Shown: piece after piece, positions 1 to 7,352 of the stretch | Layout: the number at the start of each line of letters is the position of its first letter | Position numbering within the stretch: the first letter of the stretch is position 1 | Assembly (NCBI GenBank): GCA_905235955.1 | Contig: CAJONN010000009.1 | Location: 1 to 20,255 of the forward strand | Direction of reading: 5' to 3' | From: an uncultured Marinilabiliaceae bacterium | Lineage (GTDB): Bacteria; Bacteroidota; Bacteroidia; Bacteroidales; Marinilabiliaceae | Length of the DNA: 20,255 nucleotides | Notes under the pieces: generated by a model | What the model saw: only the letters and a program-made list of their open reading frames with translations | What the model was told of the DNA's origin: nothing | Database searches by the model: none | Program-made: the position numbers and the translations under genes

Positions 1-4
1 CGTT

Positions 5-65
5 TCGCTTCGCTCAATCATCGTTGAGTCTTGCGGAAAGACCCGAAGATGATTGAGCGTAGCGA
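5..65. repeat. Long imperfect inverted repeat (hairpin)
   Basis: The two arms pair about one axis centred on base 35. Arms 11-22 and 48-59 match perfectly, 5-9 pairs with 61-65, and 28-32 pairs with 38-42 around a 5-base loop (GCGGA). The only mismatches are 10/60, 23/47 and 27/43, plus one G.U pair at 25/45. Neither side has a clear T-tract, so it is not a typical intrinsic terminator. It could be a REP-like intergenic palindrome, the end of a small repeat element, or the 3' structure of a transcript that begins outside the window. Confidence 0.7.
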
Positions 66-190
66 GATAAAAAGTAAAATTAATGGGAAGGCCGTATATA
101 GGGACTTGTTTGCAGTACATTTCTACTTGCGAAACTTGAGTAAAATAAAAACAACTATAACAAAGCATTAGCATATATTATCAAAAACAC

Positions 191-198
191 TATCTTTG
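191..198 (+). promoter_or_regulatory. Bacteroidota -7 promoter element for the DUF5606 unit
   Basis: TATCTTTG matches TAnnTTTG exactly and lies 37 bases before the DUF5606 start codon. I see no good -33 TTTG at the expected distance, so the call rests on the -7 element and its position. Confidence 0.6.
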
Positions 199-235
199 CA
201 AGAAAATCATACATAAATAAACACATTACAACACA

Positions 236-655
236 ATGCTAAAAGGTATCCTTTCAATATCGGGCCAAAGCGGACTCTTCAAACTCGTTTCGCAAGGCAA
301 AAACACCATTATCGTAGAATCAATAACTACTGGTAAAAAAACTCCAGCCTACGCCACTTCACGCGTTAGCGCACTTGCTGATATATCAATGTATACTACA
401 GAAGACGATGTAAAACTCAGCACAGTATTTACCAACATATACAAATATACCAACGGCGCACAAGCCATTGACCCCAAAAAAGCATCGGTTGATGAGCTCA
501 AAGCATATATGGACAACGTTTTGCCCAATTGGGACAAAGAACGCATCTATACATCAGACCTCAAAAAACTCTTTACATGGTACAACATACTTCAAGCAGC
601 TGGTCTTGTAAGCGACAAAGAGGATGAAGAGGAAAAAGCTGAAGAAAAAGCCTAA
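236..655 (+). CDS. DUF5606-family protein, conserved in Bacteroidota
   Basis: A 139-residue cytosolic protein with no signal peptide or membrane segment. The N-terminus (MLKGILSISGQSGLFKLVSQ) and the segment VESITTGKKTPAYATSRVSA resemble the DUF5606 family, which I know as a conserved Bacteroidota protein of undetermined function. The N-terminal 60 residues look like a small beta-rich domain. A helical middle follows (about 80-125), then a short acidic, Lys/Glu-rich tail (about 127-139). The glycosyltransferase starts 9 bases after its stop, so the two are probably on one transcript from the promoter at 191-198. The family call comes from recognising the sequence. No function can be inferred from the residues, and the pairing with a glycosyltransferase may be incidental. 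Confidence 0.85.
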   Translation: MLKGILSISGQSGLFKLVSQGKNTIIVESITTGKKTPAYATSRVSALADISMYTTEDDVKLSTVFTNIYKYTNGAQAIDPKKASVDELKAYMDNVLPNWDKERIYTSDLKKLFTWYNILQAAGLVSDKEDEEEKAEEKA

Positions 656-664
656 ACACTTATA

Positions 665-1663
665 ATGGCACGAATATCTGTCATAATACCTGTATATAAT
701 AGACCAGAAGAGGTTTCTGAACTACTCGACTCGCTTACTATGCAAGCTCTGAAGCACGAAGTTGAAGTAATAGTTATCGACGACGGCTCAGAGCTAACAT
801 GCCAAAACGAAGTAGAGCCATACAGAAACCAACTCGACATCAAATACCAATATCAAGAAAATCAGGGACCGGGAATAGCTCGCAACAATGGCGCAAAACT
901 TGCCAATGGTGAGTTCCTTGTATTTCTTGACTCTGATTGCGTTTTGCCGTCAGACTATCTAAAAAAAACAATAGACCACCTCAATAGGCAACCATTCGAC
1001 TGCTTTGGTGGACCAGACAGAGCGCACAAATTTTTCACACCCACACAAAAAGCCATTTCATACTCAATGACCTCAGTATTTACCACAGGAGGCATCAGAG
1101 GTGGCAAGAAGAAACTTGACAAATTCTATCCGCGCAGTTTCAACTTGGGTGTCAGAAAAACAGTATTTGACGAGATAGGTGGCTTTTGTGACATGCGCTA
1201 TGGCGAAGATATTGACTTCAGTATGAACGTAGTAGAACACGGCTACACCGTTGGACTAATAGACGACACATACGTATATCACAAACGTCGGAACACGTTC
1301 AAATCATTCTTCAAGCAAGTATTCTCATCAGGCACAGCACGCATCGAATTGGCTTCGAGGCATAAAGGTGCACTCAAAATAGTACACATATTGCCAGCAC
1401 TTGTTGTGTTGGGCATACCTATATCTATTATATTAGGAATAAAAATACATTGGGTGTTTGCCATATTCATGCCACTATGGCTCATACTACTCTTTATCGA
1501 CTCAACATATCAAACTCGAAGCATCAAAGTAGGAATACTGAGCACCATATCAGGGTTTATTCAAATAGTAGGCTACGGATTAGGATTTATCATAGCAGTA
1601 TGGCACAAAATATTCCACAAAGGTCAACGCTATGTAGCATTTAAAAACACCTTTTATAAGTGA
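665..1663 (+). CDS. Family 2 glycosyltransferase, membrane-associated
   Basis: A 332-residue protein that probably transfers a sugar from a nucleotide-activated donor to a glycan or lipid acceptor at the cytoplasmic face of the inner membrane. The N-terminal GT-A fold is clear: ISVIIPVYNRPEE at the start, the nucleotide-binding DDGS at 39-42, NQGPGIARNNGA, and the metal-binding DxD as D89-S-D91. An acceptor-side GEDIDF motif starts at 180, where the family usually has its catalytic acid (ED at 181-182). The C-terminal 90 residues carry hydrophobic segments (about 238-280 and 288-312), so it is anchored in the membrane. It begins 9 bases after the DUF5606 gene and is followed by a palindrome and the serC promoter. 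Similar proteins act in O-antigen, capsule or glycolipid synthesis. The sequence does not reveal the substrate, and no other glycan genes adjoin it. Confidence 0.9.
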   Translation: MARISVIIPVYNRPEEVSELLDSLTMQALKHEVEVIVIDDGSELTCQNEVEPYRNQLDIKYQYQENQGPGIARNNGAKLANGEFLVFLDSDCVLPSDYLKKTIDHLNRQPFDCFGGPDRAHKFFTPTQKAISYSMTSVFTTGGIRGGKKKLDKFYPRSFNLGVRKTVFDEIGGFCDMRYGEDIDFSMNVVEHGYTVGLIDDTYVYHKRRNTFKSFFKQVFSSGTARIELASRHKGALKIVHILPALVVLGIPISIILGIKIHWVFAIFMPLWLILLFIDSTYQTRSIKVGILSTISGFIQIVGYGLGFIIAVWHKIFHKGQRYVAFKNTFYK

Positions 1664-1686
1664 AAATAATACCACTTGTTTAAAAA

Positions 1687-1705
1687 TTTACACATAGTGT
1701 GTAAA
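1687..1705. promoter_or_regulatory. Palindrome upstream of the serC promoter (operator or weak terminator)
   Basis: TTTACACA (1687-1694) and TGTGTAAA (1698-1705) are perfect inverted 8-base arms around TAG. A run of nine T follows at 1713-1721, 7 bases after the second arm. It lies 23 bases after the glycosyltransferase stop and just upstream of the serC -33 element. It could be a transcription-factor site or a weak terminator for the upstream unit. Confidence 0.5.
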
Positions 1706-1718
1706 AAAGACGTTTTTT

Positions 1719-1752
1719 TTTGCTGAAATCATATCGTTAATTACTAATTTTG
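1719..1752 (+). promoter_or_regulatory. Promoter of serC (-33 TTTG, -7 TAATTTTG)
   Basis: TTTG at 1719-1722 and TAATTTTG at 1745-1752 are separated by 22 bases, close to the usual Bacteroidota spacing. Transcription would begin near 1758 and leave a leader of about 60 bases. The -33 lies at the end of a nine-T run. Confidence 0.7.
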
Positions 1753-1821
1753 TCAGCGATTAAGGGTGAATCAAAAAAATTTAGAAACACTATAACGAAA
1801 AAAACTAAAACATAAATAGAG

Positions 1822-2898
1822 ATGAAAAAACACAATTTCTATGCAGGTCCTTCGATTCTTCCACAAGAGACAATCAAGGCCACAGCAGACGCAGTTCTTA
1901 ACTTTGCAGGCACAGGTCTTTCACTTCTTGAAATATCGCACCGAAGTAAAGAATTCGACGCTGTAATGATTGAAACTCAAAAGCTTTTCAAAGAGCTTCT
2001 TGACATACCAGAAGGCTATGAAGTTGTGTTCCTTGGTGGAGGTGCAAGTTTGCAATTCTGCATGGCTCCATACAACTTCCTCAACAAAAAAGCAGCCTAC
2101 CTCAAGACAGGTGTATGGGCTAAAAAAGCACAAAAAGAGGCTACCCTCTTTGGCGAAGTAATAGAAGTAGCATCGTCAGAAGACAAAACATTCTGCTACA
2201 TACCTAAAAACTTTGAAGCCCTCGTACCTGCTGATGTAGACTACTTCCACATCACAACCAACAACACAATCTACGGCACTGAACTCCACAAAGACCCAGA
2301 CGTAAAAGTGCCTCTGATTGCCGACATGTCGTCTGACATATTCAGTCGAAAAATAGACGTATCAAAATACAACCTCATATATGGTGGCGCACAGAAAAAC
2401 CTTGCACCTGCAGGTTTGACATTTGCCATTGTAAAAGTAGATGCACTTGGCAAGGTAGAGCGCAAAATACCTACTATGCTCGACTACAAAACGCACATCG
2501 ATGCAGGCTCAATGTTTAACACACCTCCAGTATCATCAGTATTTGCAGCACTGCAAACACTCAAATGGCTCAAAGCACAAGGCGGTGTGGCAGAAATGGA
2601 ACGCCGAAAAGTAGTAAAAGCTGACAAACTCTACAGCGAAATAGAACGCAACAAACTCTTCAAACCTACCGTTGCCGATGCAGCTGACCGCTCATACATG
2701 AACATCTGTTGGATAATGAACGACGAGTACAAAGAACTTGAAAAAGAGTTCCTCGACTATGCAACACAGCAAGGTATGATAGGCATCAAAGGACACCGTT
2801 CAGTGGGTGGTTTCCGCGCATCGACCTACAACGCATTGCCAGTAGAGAGCGTAGATGCACTCATTGCTACAATGAAAGAATTTGAAGCAAAACACTAA
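1822..2898 (+). CDS. serC: Phosphoserine aminotransferase
   Basis: A 358-residue PLP enzyme of the normal family length. It converts 3-phosphohydroxypyruvate plus glutamate to phosphoserine, the second step of serine synthesis, and may also serve pyridoxal phosphate synthesis. It opens with the family signature [24 protein letters not shown] and [10 protein letters not shown] follow, and then the PLP-binding lysine, K192, in the context [12 protein letters not shown]. The C-terminal [17 protein letters not shown] is the substrate-phosphate-binding and domain-closing region typical of SerC. It has its own promoter and a terminator just after the stop, and serA follows 80 bases downstream. The neighbouring YggS protein also binds PLP. 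The assignment is firm. Confidence 0.97.
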   Translation: MKKHNFYAGPSILPQETIKATADAVLNFAGTGLSLLEISHRSKEFDAVMIETQKLFKELLDIPEGYEVVFLGGGASLQFCMAPYNFLNKKAAYLKTGVWAKKAQKEATLFGEVIEVASSEDKTFCYIPKNFEALVPADVDYFHITTNNTIYGTELHKDPDVKVPLIADMSSDIFSRKIDVSKYNLIYGGAQKNLAPAGLTFAIVKVDALGKVERKIPTMLDYKTHIDAGSMFNTPPVSSVFAALQTLKWLKAQGGVAEMERRKVVKADKLYSEIERNKLFKPTVADAADRSYMNICWIMNDEYKELEKEFLDYATQQGMIGIKGHRSVGGFRASTYNALPVESVDALIATMKEFEAKH

Positions 2899-2913
2899 AA
2901 AACAGTCAGATAT

Positions 2914-2944
2914 AAAACCGGGAGCACACATACTTCCGGTTTTT
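2914..2944 (+). terminator. Intrinsic terminator after serC
   Basis: AAAACCGGGAG (2914-2924) pairs with CTTCCGGTTTT (2933-2943), with one G.U pair, around an 8-base loop, and the stem runs into a T-tract. I see no TAnnTTTG between here and serA, so serA probably depends on read-through or on a promoter I cannot recognise. Confidence 0.75.
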
Positions 2945-2978
2945 ATACATACAAAATAAACCTACCATAACACACATC

Positions 2979-3899
2979 ATGAAGAAAGTTCTCGTTGCAA
3001 CAGAAAAACCATTTGCAAAGATTGCTGTTGATCAAATCAAAGAGATAGTAGAAAAAGGTGGCTACGAATTTGCACTACTCGAAAAATATACTGATAATGC
3101 TCAGCTCCTCGATGCAGTAAAAGATGCCAACGCCATCATCGTTCGCTCAGACAAAGTAACCAAAGAGGTAGTAGAAGCAGCCAAAAACCTCGAAATAGTA
3201 GTACGCGCTGGTGCTGGCTTTGACAACCTCGACCTTGATGCTTGCACAGCTCACAACGTATGCGCTGAAAACACTCCGGGACAGAACGCCAATGCTGTTG
3301 CAGAACTCGTATTTGGTATGACAGTAATGCTTGCTCGCAATGGATTCAACGGCACATCGGGCACCGAACTATTGGGCAAAAAACTTGGTATACACGCATT
3401 TGGCAACGTAGGTAGAAATGTAGCTCGCATAGCCAAAGGCTTTGGTATGGAAGTATATGCATTTGACCAATTTGTTGATGCCTCTAAAATAGAAGCTGAA
3501 GGCGTCAAAGCAGTGAAAAGTGTAGAAGAACTCTATAAAACTTGCCAATACGTATCGCTCCATATACCTGCTACTGCAGAGACCAAGGGCTCTATCAACC
3601 CAAAACTTTTGAGTCTTATGCCCAAAAATGCAGTGCTCATCAACACCGCACGCAAAGAGGTGATAGACGAAGCCGGACTCGTAGCATTTATGAAAGAACG
3701 CTCTGACTTCAAGTATATTGCCGACGTAGCACCTGACAACAAAGATGCATTTGCCGAATTTGAAGGCAGATACTTCTTCACACCCAAAAAGATGGGTGCG
3801 CAGACACAAGAAGCCAACATCAACGCAGGTGTTGCAGCTGCACATCAGATAGTAAACTTCTTCCAAAATGGCGATCAGAAGTTCCGTCTGAACAAATAA
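2979..3899 (+). CDS. serA: D-3-phosphoglycerate dehydrogenase, short form without ACT domain
   Basis: A 306-residue NAD-dependent dehydrogenase that oxidises 3-phosphoglycerate to 3-phosphohydroxypyruvate, supplying SerC. Substrate-domain halves flank a Rossmann domain (roughly 100-280). It lacks the C-terminal ACT domain of the E. coli enzyme, so serine feedback of that kind is not expected. Three departures from the classical family are visible. The first glycine of the nucleotide-binding GxGxxG is Ala (A140-F-G142-N-V-G145). The active-site His region, usually TPH, reads TPKKMG with K270 in the His position. The usual Glu region (DVxxxEP) reads DVAPDN. The catalytic Arg is kept as R225 in NTAR. 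From memory, the same His-to-Lys change is described in Entamoeba histolytica and Bacteroides enzymes, so I infer a functional enzyme of that subtype. It sits 80 bases after serC, beyond a terminator. Confidence 0.93.
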   Translation: MKKVLVATEKPFAKIAVDQIKEIVEKGGYEFALLEKYTDNAQLLDAVKDANAIIVRSDKVTKEVVEAAKNLEIVVRAGAGFDNLDLDACTAHNVCAENTPGQNANAVAELVFGMTVMLARNGFNGTSGTELLGKKLGIHAFGNVGRNVARIAKGFGMEVYAFDQFVDASKIEAEGVKAVKSVEELYKTCQYVSLHIPATAETKGSINPKLLSLMPKNAVLINTARKEVIDEAGLVAFMKERSDFKYIADVAPDNKDAFAEFEGRYFFTPKKMGAQTQEANINAGVAAAHQIVNFFQNGDQKFRLNK

Positions 3900-3935
3900 A
3901 AAACATACAGAACGTAGTTTTTTTTTACACAATAA

Positions 3936-3969
3936 AAGCAGCCGAAGCCATCTTCGGCTGCTTCATTTT
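3936..3969 (+). terminator. Intrinsic terminator after serA
   Basis: A perfect 12-base stem, AAGCAGCCGAAG (3936-3947) with CTTCGGCTGCTT (3952-3963), closes a CCAT loop and is followed by CATTTT. It lies 37 bases after the serA stop. A run of nine T at 3918-3926 precedes it. Confidence 0.85.
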
Positions 3970-3991
3970 CAATACCAAAAAACACACAAAC

Positions 3992-4669
3992 ATGTCAGCC
4001 ATAGCCAACGCAATAGAACAATATAAGCAAACACTACCCAACGGAGTAGAGCTAATAGCCGTATCAAAAACATTTCCGAAAGAAGACATAGAAGAAGCGT
4101 ATGCCATGGGACAACGCCACTTTGGCGAAAACAAAGTACAAGAACTAACAGACAAAGCCACAGCCCTACCCTCTGACATCAAATGGCACATGATAGGGCA
4201 TTTGCAAACCAACAAAGTAAAATACATAGCACCATTTATACATCTCATCCATAGCGTCGACAGCCAAAAACTACTTGAGACAATCAACAAAGAGGCTATC
4301 AAAAACAACCGAACCATAAATGTATTGCTACAAGTGCACGTAGCACAAGAAGAGACAAAATTTGGACTGCTACCCACTGAGCTATATCAGCTCCTCGACA
4401 GCCAAGAGTGGCAAAAACTAACAAACGTGAGAATATGCGGAATAATGGGCATAGCATCGTTTACCGCTGACGAACAACAAATAAGAAAAGAATTTGACAC
4501 AATACACCAAATATTCTTGACCTGCCAAAAACAATACTTTGCAAATGCAGAGTACTTCAGAGAAATAAGTATGGGCATGACCTCTGACTACCAAATAGCT
4601 GTAGAATATGGCTCAACATTGGTGAGAATAGGGAATGGCATATTTGGGAAAAGATACTATCAGGTATAA
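3992..4669 (+). CDS. yggS: YggS/PROSC-family pyridoxal phosphate homeostasis protein
   Basis: A 225-residue single-domain, TIM-barrel PLP-binding protein of the usual family length. Members bind PLP without known enzymatic activity and keep free PLP and amino/keto-acid pools balanced in the cytosol. The PLP lysine is K26 in ELIAVSKTFP. Other hallmarks are FGENKVQEL, WHMIGHLQTNKVK, a GIMGIASF segment, SMGMTSDY and the C-terminal phosphate-binding GSTLVRIGNGIFGKR. It lies between the serA terminator and an independently promoted lipoprotein gene. I found no convincing promoter in the 22 bases between the terminator and its start, so it may be reached by read-through from serA. The family call is secure. 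Any link with SerC through PLP use is inference. Confidence 0.93.
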   Translation: MSAIANAIEQYKQTLPNGVELIAVSKTFPKEDIEEAYAMGQRHFGENKVQELTDKATALPSDIKWHMIGHLQTNKVKYIAPFIHLIHSVDSQKLLETINKEAIKNNRTINVLLQVHVAQEETKFGLLPTELYQLLDSQEWQKLTNVRICGIMGIASFTADEQQIRKEFDTIHQIFLTCQKQYFANAEYFREISMGMTSDYQIAVEYGSTLVRIGNGIFGKRYYQV

Positions 4670-4685
4670 AAAAAAATATAACATT

Positions 4686-4717
4686 TTTGCAAAAAAAGCG
4701 AAAAAAGACTATATTAG
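4686..4717 (+). promoter_or_regulatory. Promoter of the lipoprotein gene (-33 TTTG, -7 TATATTAG)
   Basis: TTTG at 4686-4689 and TATATTAG at 4710-4717 (one mismatch to TAnnTTTG) are separated by 20 bases. The -33 lies inside a 12-base palindrome, TTTTTGCAAAAA (4684-4695). The leader would be about 38 bases. Confidence 0.55.
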
Positions 4718-4760
4718 CACGATATAAAAAGAAACACAGATTCGAAAATAAAGAAACGAT

Positions 4761-5678
4761 ATGAAAAATTGCATTTCAATATCAACCCTTGCCATTTGCG
4801 TAGCTCTACTGGCAGCTTGCAATAGAAGCAAAACAACCACCAATCTTGAAGAAAATTATACAGTTTCAACTGAAGATGAAGCAAGTGCAAAAGATGCTCT
4901 CAACAAATCAAAAACCATACTCTATACCATTCCGGCTCCGGTAGAAGTAGCTTCACTCATAAAAGAATCAGGCGCAAAATATGATGAAGATCTGCTTCAT
5001 AACATCAACAAAGTCAACAACTACGACACCAACCTCAAAATGGCGCTCAACCTTGGCATATATACCACCGATATGAGCTTCACCAACATATTTGAGCAAT
5101 CGCAAAAAACAGTTGACTACATCACATCGCTCAAACACCTTACTGAGCGCCTTGGTATTGTGCAACTTGTTGACGAAGAGACAATAAACAAAATAGAAGC
5201 ACAAAGCTCGTCGAAAGATGAACTGCTCAACATAGTGTCAGAAGTATATATGAACGCCAACCAATACCTAATGGAAAACAACCGCAAAAACATTGCAGCT
5301 GAAGTAATGGTAGGTGGCTGGACTGAAGGACTATACATAGCCCTAAACATTATCAAAAACTCAGAAAAGAGCAACAAACAACTCACTGAGCGCGTCATAG
5401 CACAAAAACTTGCACTTGCCACAGTGCTCAACATACTTGAGACCAACAACCCCAATAGTTACGATGAAGACCTAAACTATCTGACAAGCAAAATGCAAGA
5501 GATAAAGGTGATATTTGACGAAGTGAAAGCTGAGCCACAAGGACAAGTAGTAGCAACTACCGATGCAAGCGCTCACCTCACTACAATCAAAGCAAATATA
5601 CAGAGCGAAATATCGCCCGAAATAATGCAGCTACTTACTGAAAAAGTAAACCAAGTACGCAAAGAATTTACTGAATAA
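4761..5678 (+). CDS. Predicted lipoprotein of unknown function
   Basis: A 305-residue protein with a lipoprotein signal peptide: a short N-region with one Lys, a hydrophobic core, and the lipobox LLAAC with the modified cysteine at C20. The mature part opens with a polar linker, including an acidic stretch (about 29-44), and is then almost entirely helical. It contains repeated hydrophobic heptad-like segments, for example DEDLLHNINKVNNYDTNLKM and YLMENNRKNIAAEVMVGGWT. The second of these, with its GGW, looks conserved, but I cannot name a family with confidence. I see no enzyme motif. It is a monocistronic unit with its own promoter and terminator. Residues after the cysteine (NRSK) lack the acidic surface-export signature I associate with Bacteroidota surface lipoproteins, so a periplasm-facing location is a weak inference. 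Confidence 0.85.
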   Translation: MKNCISISTLAICVALLAACNRSKTTTNLEENYTVSTEDEASAKDALNKSKTILYTIPAPVEVASLIKESGAKYDEDLLHNINKVNNYDTNLKMALNLGIYTTDMSFTNIFEQSQKTVDYITSLKHLTERLGIVQLVDEETINKIEAQSSSKDELLNIVSEVYMNANQYLMENNRKNIAAEVMVGGWTEGLYIALNIIKNSEKSNKQLTERVIAQKLALATVLNILETNNPNSYDEDLNYLTSKMQEIKVIFDEVKAEPQGQVVATTDASAHLTTIKANIQSEISPEIMQLLTEKVNQVRKEFTE

Positions 5679-5700
5679 AGCTAATAGTGAGACAAATATA

Positions 5701-5740
5701 AAATGGTGAAGATACACAAAAATGTACTTCACCATTTTTT
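5701..5740 (+). terminator. Intrinsic terminator after the lipoprotein gene
   Basis: AAATGGTGAAG (5701-5711) pairs perfectly with CTTCACCATTT (5727-5737). A further TACA/TGTA pairing continues inside after one bulged base, and the stem runs into T-rich sequence. It lies 22 bases after the stop. Confidence 0.85.
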
Positions 5741-5832
5741 GTTTGCGCACACAAAAAATGCATAAAAAAACTATTCTAATTTCTTAACAATCTTTTTTTT
5801 TCAGATATAGATGTCGTGATATAAAAAGTTTC

Positions 5833-5840
5833 TATATTTG
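5833..5840 (+). promoter_or_regulatory. Bacteroidota -7 element for the acidic-protein gene
   Basis: TATATTTG is an exact TAnnTTTG match 51 bases before the start codon. A nine-T run (5793-5801) lies upstream. No good TTTG is at the expected -33 spacing. Confidence 0.6.
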
Positions 5841-5891
5841 AAGCCGAATTAGAAAAGACGACAAAAGATACAGAACGAATTACAAAACAAC

Positions 5892-6251
5892 ATGGCACAG
5901 AAAAGCTCAAAACCACGTGTTATAAAAAACTTCGAGAAGCTTGATGAAAAGATGAGAGAACTTTTAGCAGAAAAGTTTCCTGCTGGTTTTCAAAATGAAA
6001 TAGAAACATTAGACATTGGCGGTGGCAGATTTATGTCGGCCCTCAGAATTGAAACTGACGACTTCATCTACCTCATAAAATTCCCAGTCAAAGAAGATGT
6101 AGAATTAGAGTCTGACGGACTTGGTGGAGATGATGAGATGGACTTGACAGGTGGCATAGATTCTGACGATGAGGAAGAGGAAGACGAAATAGAAAAGCCG
6201 ATGGACAACCTTGAAGACCTTGAAGTAGCCGATGAAAGTGGTGTGGAATAA
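5892..6251 (+). CDS. Small acidic protein of unknown function, conserved-looking in Bacteroidales
   Basis: A 119-residue cytosolic protein in two parts. The first 75 residues are mixed and folded-looking, with the segments VIKNFEKLDEKMRELLAEKF and ETDDFIYLIKFPVKED. The last 45 are strongly acidic, including a near-continuous Asp/Glu run around 91-102. I recall Bacteroides hypothetical proteins with the same start (MAQK...VIKNFEKLD) and the same ETDD segment; some entries carry a primase label that I cannot support, because no primase motif is present. It has its own -7 element. A 13-base-stem hairpin separates it from fmt. The acidic tail could mimic nucleic acid or bind a basic partner, but this is speculation. 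Confidence 0.85.
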   Translation: MAQKSSKPRVIKNFEKLDEKMRELLAEKFPAGFQNEIETLDIGGGRFMSALRIETDDFIYLIKFPVKEDVELESDGLGGDDEMDLTGGIDSDDEEEEDEIEKPMDNLEDLEVADESGVE

Positions 6252-6285
6252 CAAACACACAACTATCAAATAAAAACAAACAACA

Positions 6286-6322
6286 TTGCAGCGTTGCATT
6301 CCAAAACATTGCAACGCTGCAA
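6286..6322 (+). terminator. Strong hairpin between the acidic-protein gene and fmt
   Basis: TTGCAGCGTTGCA (6286-6298) and TGCAACGCTGCAA (6310-6322) form a perfect 13-base stem with an 11-base loop, 34 bases after the stop. No T-run follows (next bases CTATTTAC). It is either a weak or factor-dependent terminator or a structured element at the 5' side of fmt. Confidence 0.5.
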
Positions 6323-6355
6323 CTATTTACACCAACCACAAAACTACCTGCTGAT

Positions 6356-7285
6356 ATGAGAATAATATTTATGGGCACACCCGAGTTTGCGGTAGAAAGC
6401 CTTAAAGCCATACAACATGCTGGCCACGAAATAGTTGGAGTTGTAACGATGCCCGACAAGCCAGCCGGACGCGGACAAAAAATAAGCAAATCGGCAGTAA
6501 AAATATATGCCGAGCAACAAGGCTTCAACATATTGCAACCCGAACGTCTCAAAGACGAAAACTTCATAAACGGACTAAAAGCATTAAAAGCTGATATTCA
6601 GGTAGTTGTTGCATTCAAAATGCTTCCAGAAATAGTTTGGAATATGCCACCACTTGGCACCTACAACCTACATGCATCGCTATTGCCACAATATAGAGGT
6701 GCAGCCCCAATAAATTGGGCAATAATGAACGGCGACAAAACAACAGGTGTAACCACATTCAAACTAAAACATGAGATAGACACTGGCGACATATTTATGC
6801 AACGCTCCATTGACATCTTGCCCACCGATGACGCAGGTAGCATTCATGACAAACTAATGAACATTGGAGCACAAACCATAGTAGACACACTTGCACAAAT
6901 AGAGGCAGGCAACACAAACCTCACAGCACAAAGCACGCTTGCCAACGACGAAGAATTGCGACCAGCCCCAAAGATATTCAAAGAGGACATGAAACTTGAT
7001 TGGAGTCGCCCAACAGCAGAGCTACACAACAAGGTAAGAGGCTTATCACCCTACCCCACTGCATGGACCGAACTGACTGACAACAAACAAGTTGTAACAA
7101 GCGTAAAAATATATCGTACACACATTTCAGACAAAAAACTCAGTGCCGGACAAGTTGAGACCGATGGCAAAAGCTACCTTGCAATTGGCACTGCCGACGG
7201 AGCACTCGAAATAGACGAAATACAAGCTGCTGGCAAAAAGAGAATGGACATAAAGGCATTTTTGCAAGGATTTCATTTGTCATAA
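6356..7285 (+). CDS. fmt: Methionyl-tRNA formyltransferase
   Basis: A 309-residue enzyme of normal length that formylates initiator Met-tRNA with 10-formyltetrahydrofolate. The N-terminal hydrolase domain starts with RIIFMGTPEFAV and includes MPDKPAGRGQKI. The catalytic triad region is NLHASLLPQYRGAAP, with N104 and H106, and D142 lies in EIDTGDI. The C-terminal tRNA-binding beta-barrel runs from about 205 (KVRGLSPYPTAWTE) to the end. No TAnnTTTG lies between the upstream hairpin and this start, so it may be read from the acidic-protein promoter at 5833-5840. The peptide deformylase gene, often next to fmt in other bacteria, is absent here. Confidence 0.97.
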   Translation: MRIIFMGTPEFAVESLKAIQHAGHEIVGVVTMPDKPAGRGQKISKSAVKIYAEQQGFNILQPERLKDENFINGLKALKADIQVVVAFKMLPEIVWNMPPLGTYNLHASLLPQYRGAAPINWAIMNGDKTTGVTTFKLKHEIDTGDIFMQRSIDILPTDDAGSIHDKLMNIGAQTIVDTLAQIEAGNTNLTAQSTLANDEELRPAPKIFKEDMKLDWSRPTAELHNKVRGLSPYPTAWTELTDNKQVVTSVKIYRTHISDKKLSAGQVETDGKSYLAIGTADGALEIDEIQAAGKKRMDIKAFLQGFHLS

Positions 7286-7322
7286 ATAACTAAGATAACT
7301 TTTTGTCTTAGTGTAAAATTTG

Positions 7323-7330
7323 TAAATTTG
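7323..7330 (+). promoter_or_regulatory. Bacteroidota -7 element for the surface-carbohydrate operon
   Basis: TAAATTTG matches TAnnTTTG. A TTTG at 7302-7305 lies 17 bases upstream, slightly short of the usual spacing. A 7-base inverted repeat (ACTAAGA 7289-7295, TCTTAGT 7306-7312) lies just upstream and could end fmt transcription or act as an operator. Transcription would start near 7336, which favours a start codon at 7353 over 7341 for the next gene. Confidence 0.55.
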
Positions 7331-7352
7331 AACGCATAAAATGTATATCGAT

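Noticed and set aside
83..139. An 18-codon reading frame starting at the ATG at 83
   Set aside because: It is very short, has no ribosome-binding signal and no recognisable product, and lies next to a repeat-like hairpin. I treat it as possible repeat sequence.
3369..3932. A 187-codon open frame on the minus strand opposite serA
   Set aside because: It is antisense to a firmly identified gene and Cys/Phe-rich in the way antisense frames of A/T-rich genes often are. It also has no family resemblance and no promoter.
6088..6567. A 159-codon minus-strand frame across the acidic gene and the start of fmt
   Set aside because: It overlaps two plausible plus-strand genes and covers a hairpin. The translated sequence is low-complexity Ser/Leu/His and resembles no protein I know.
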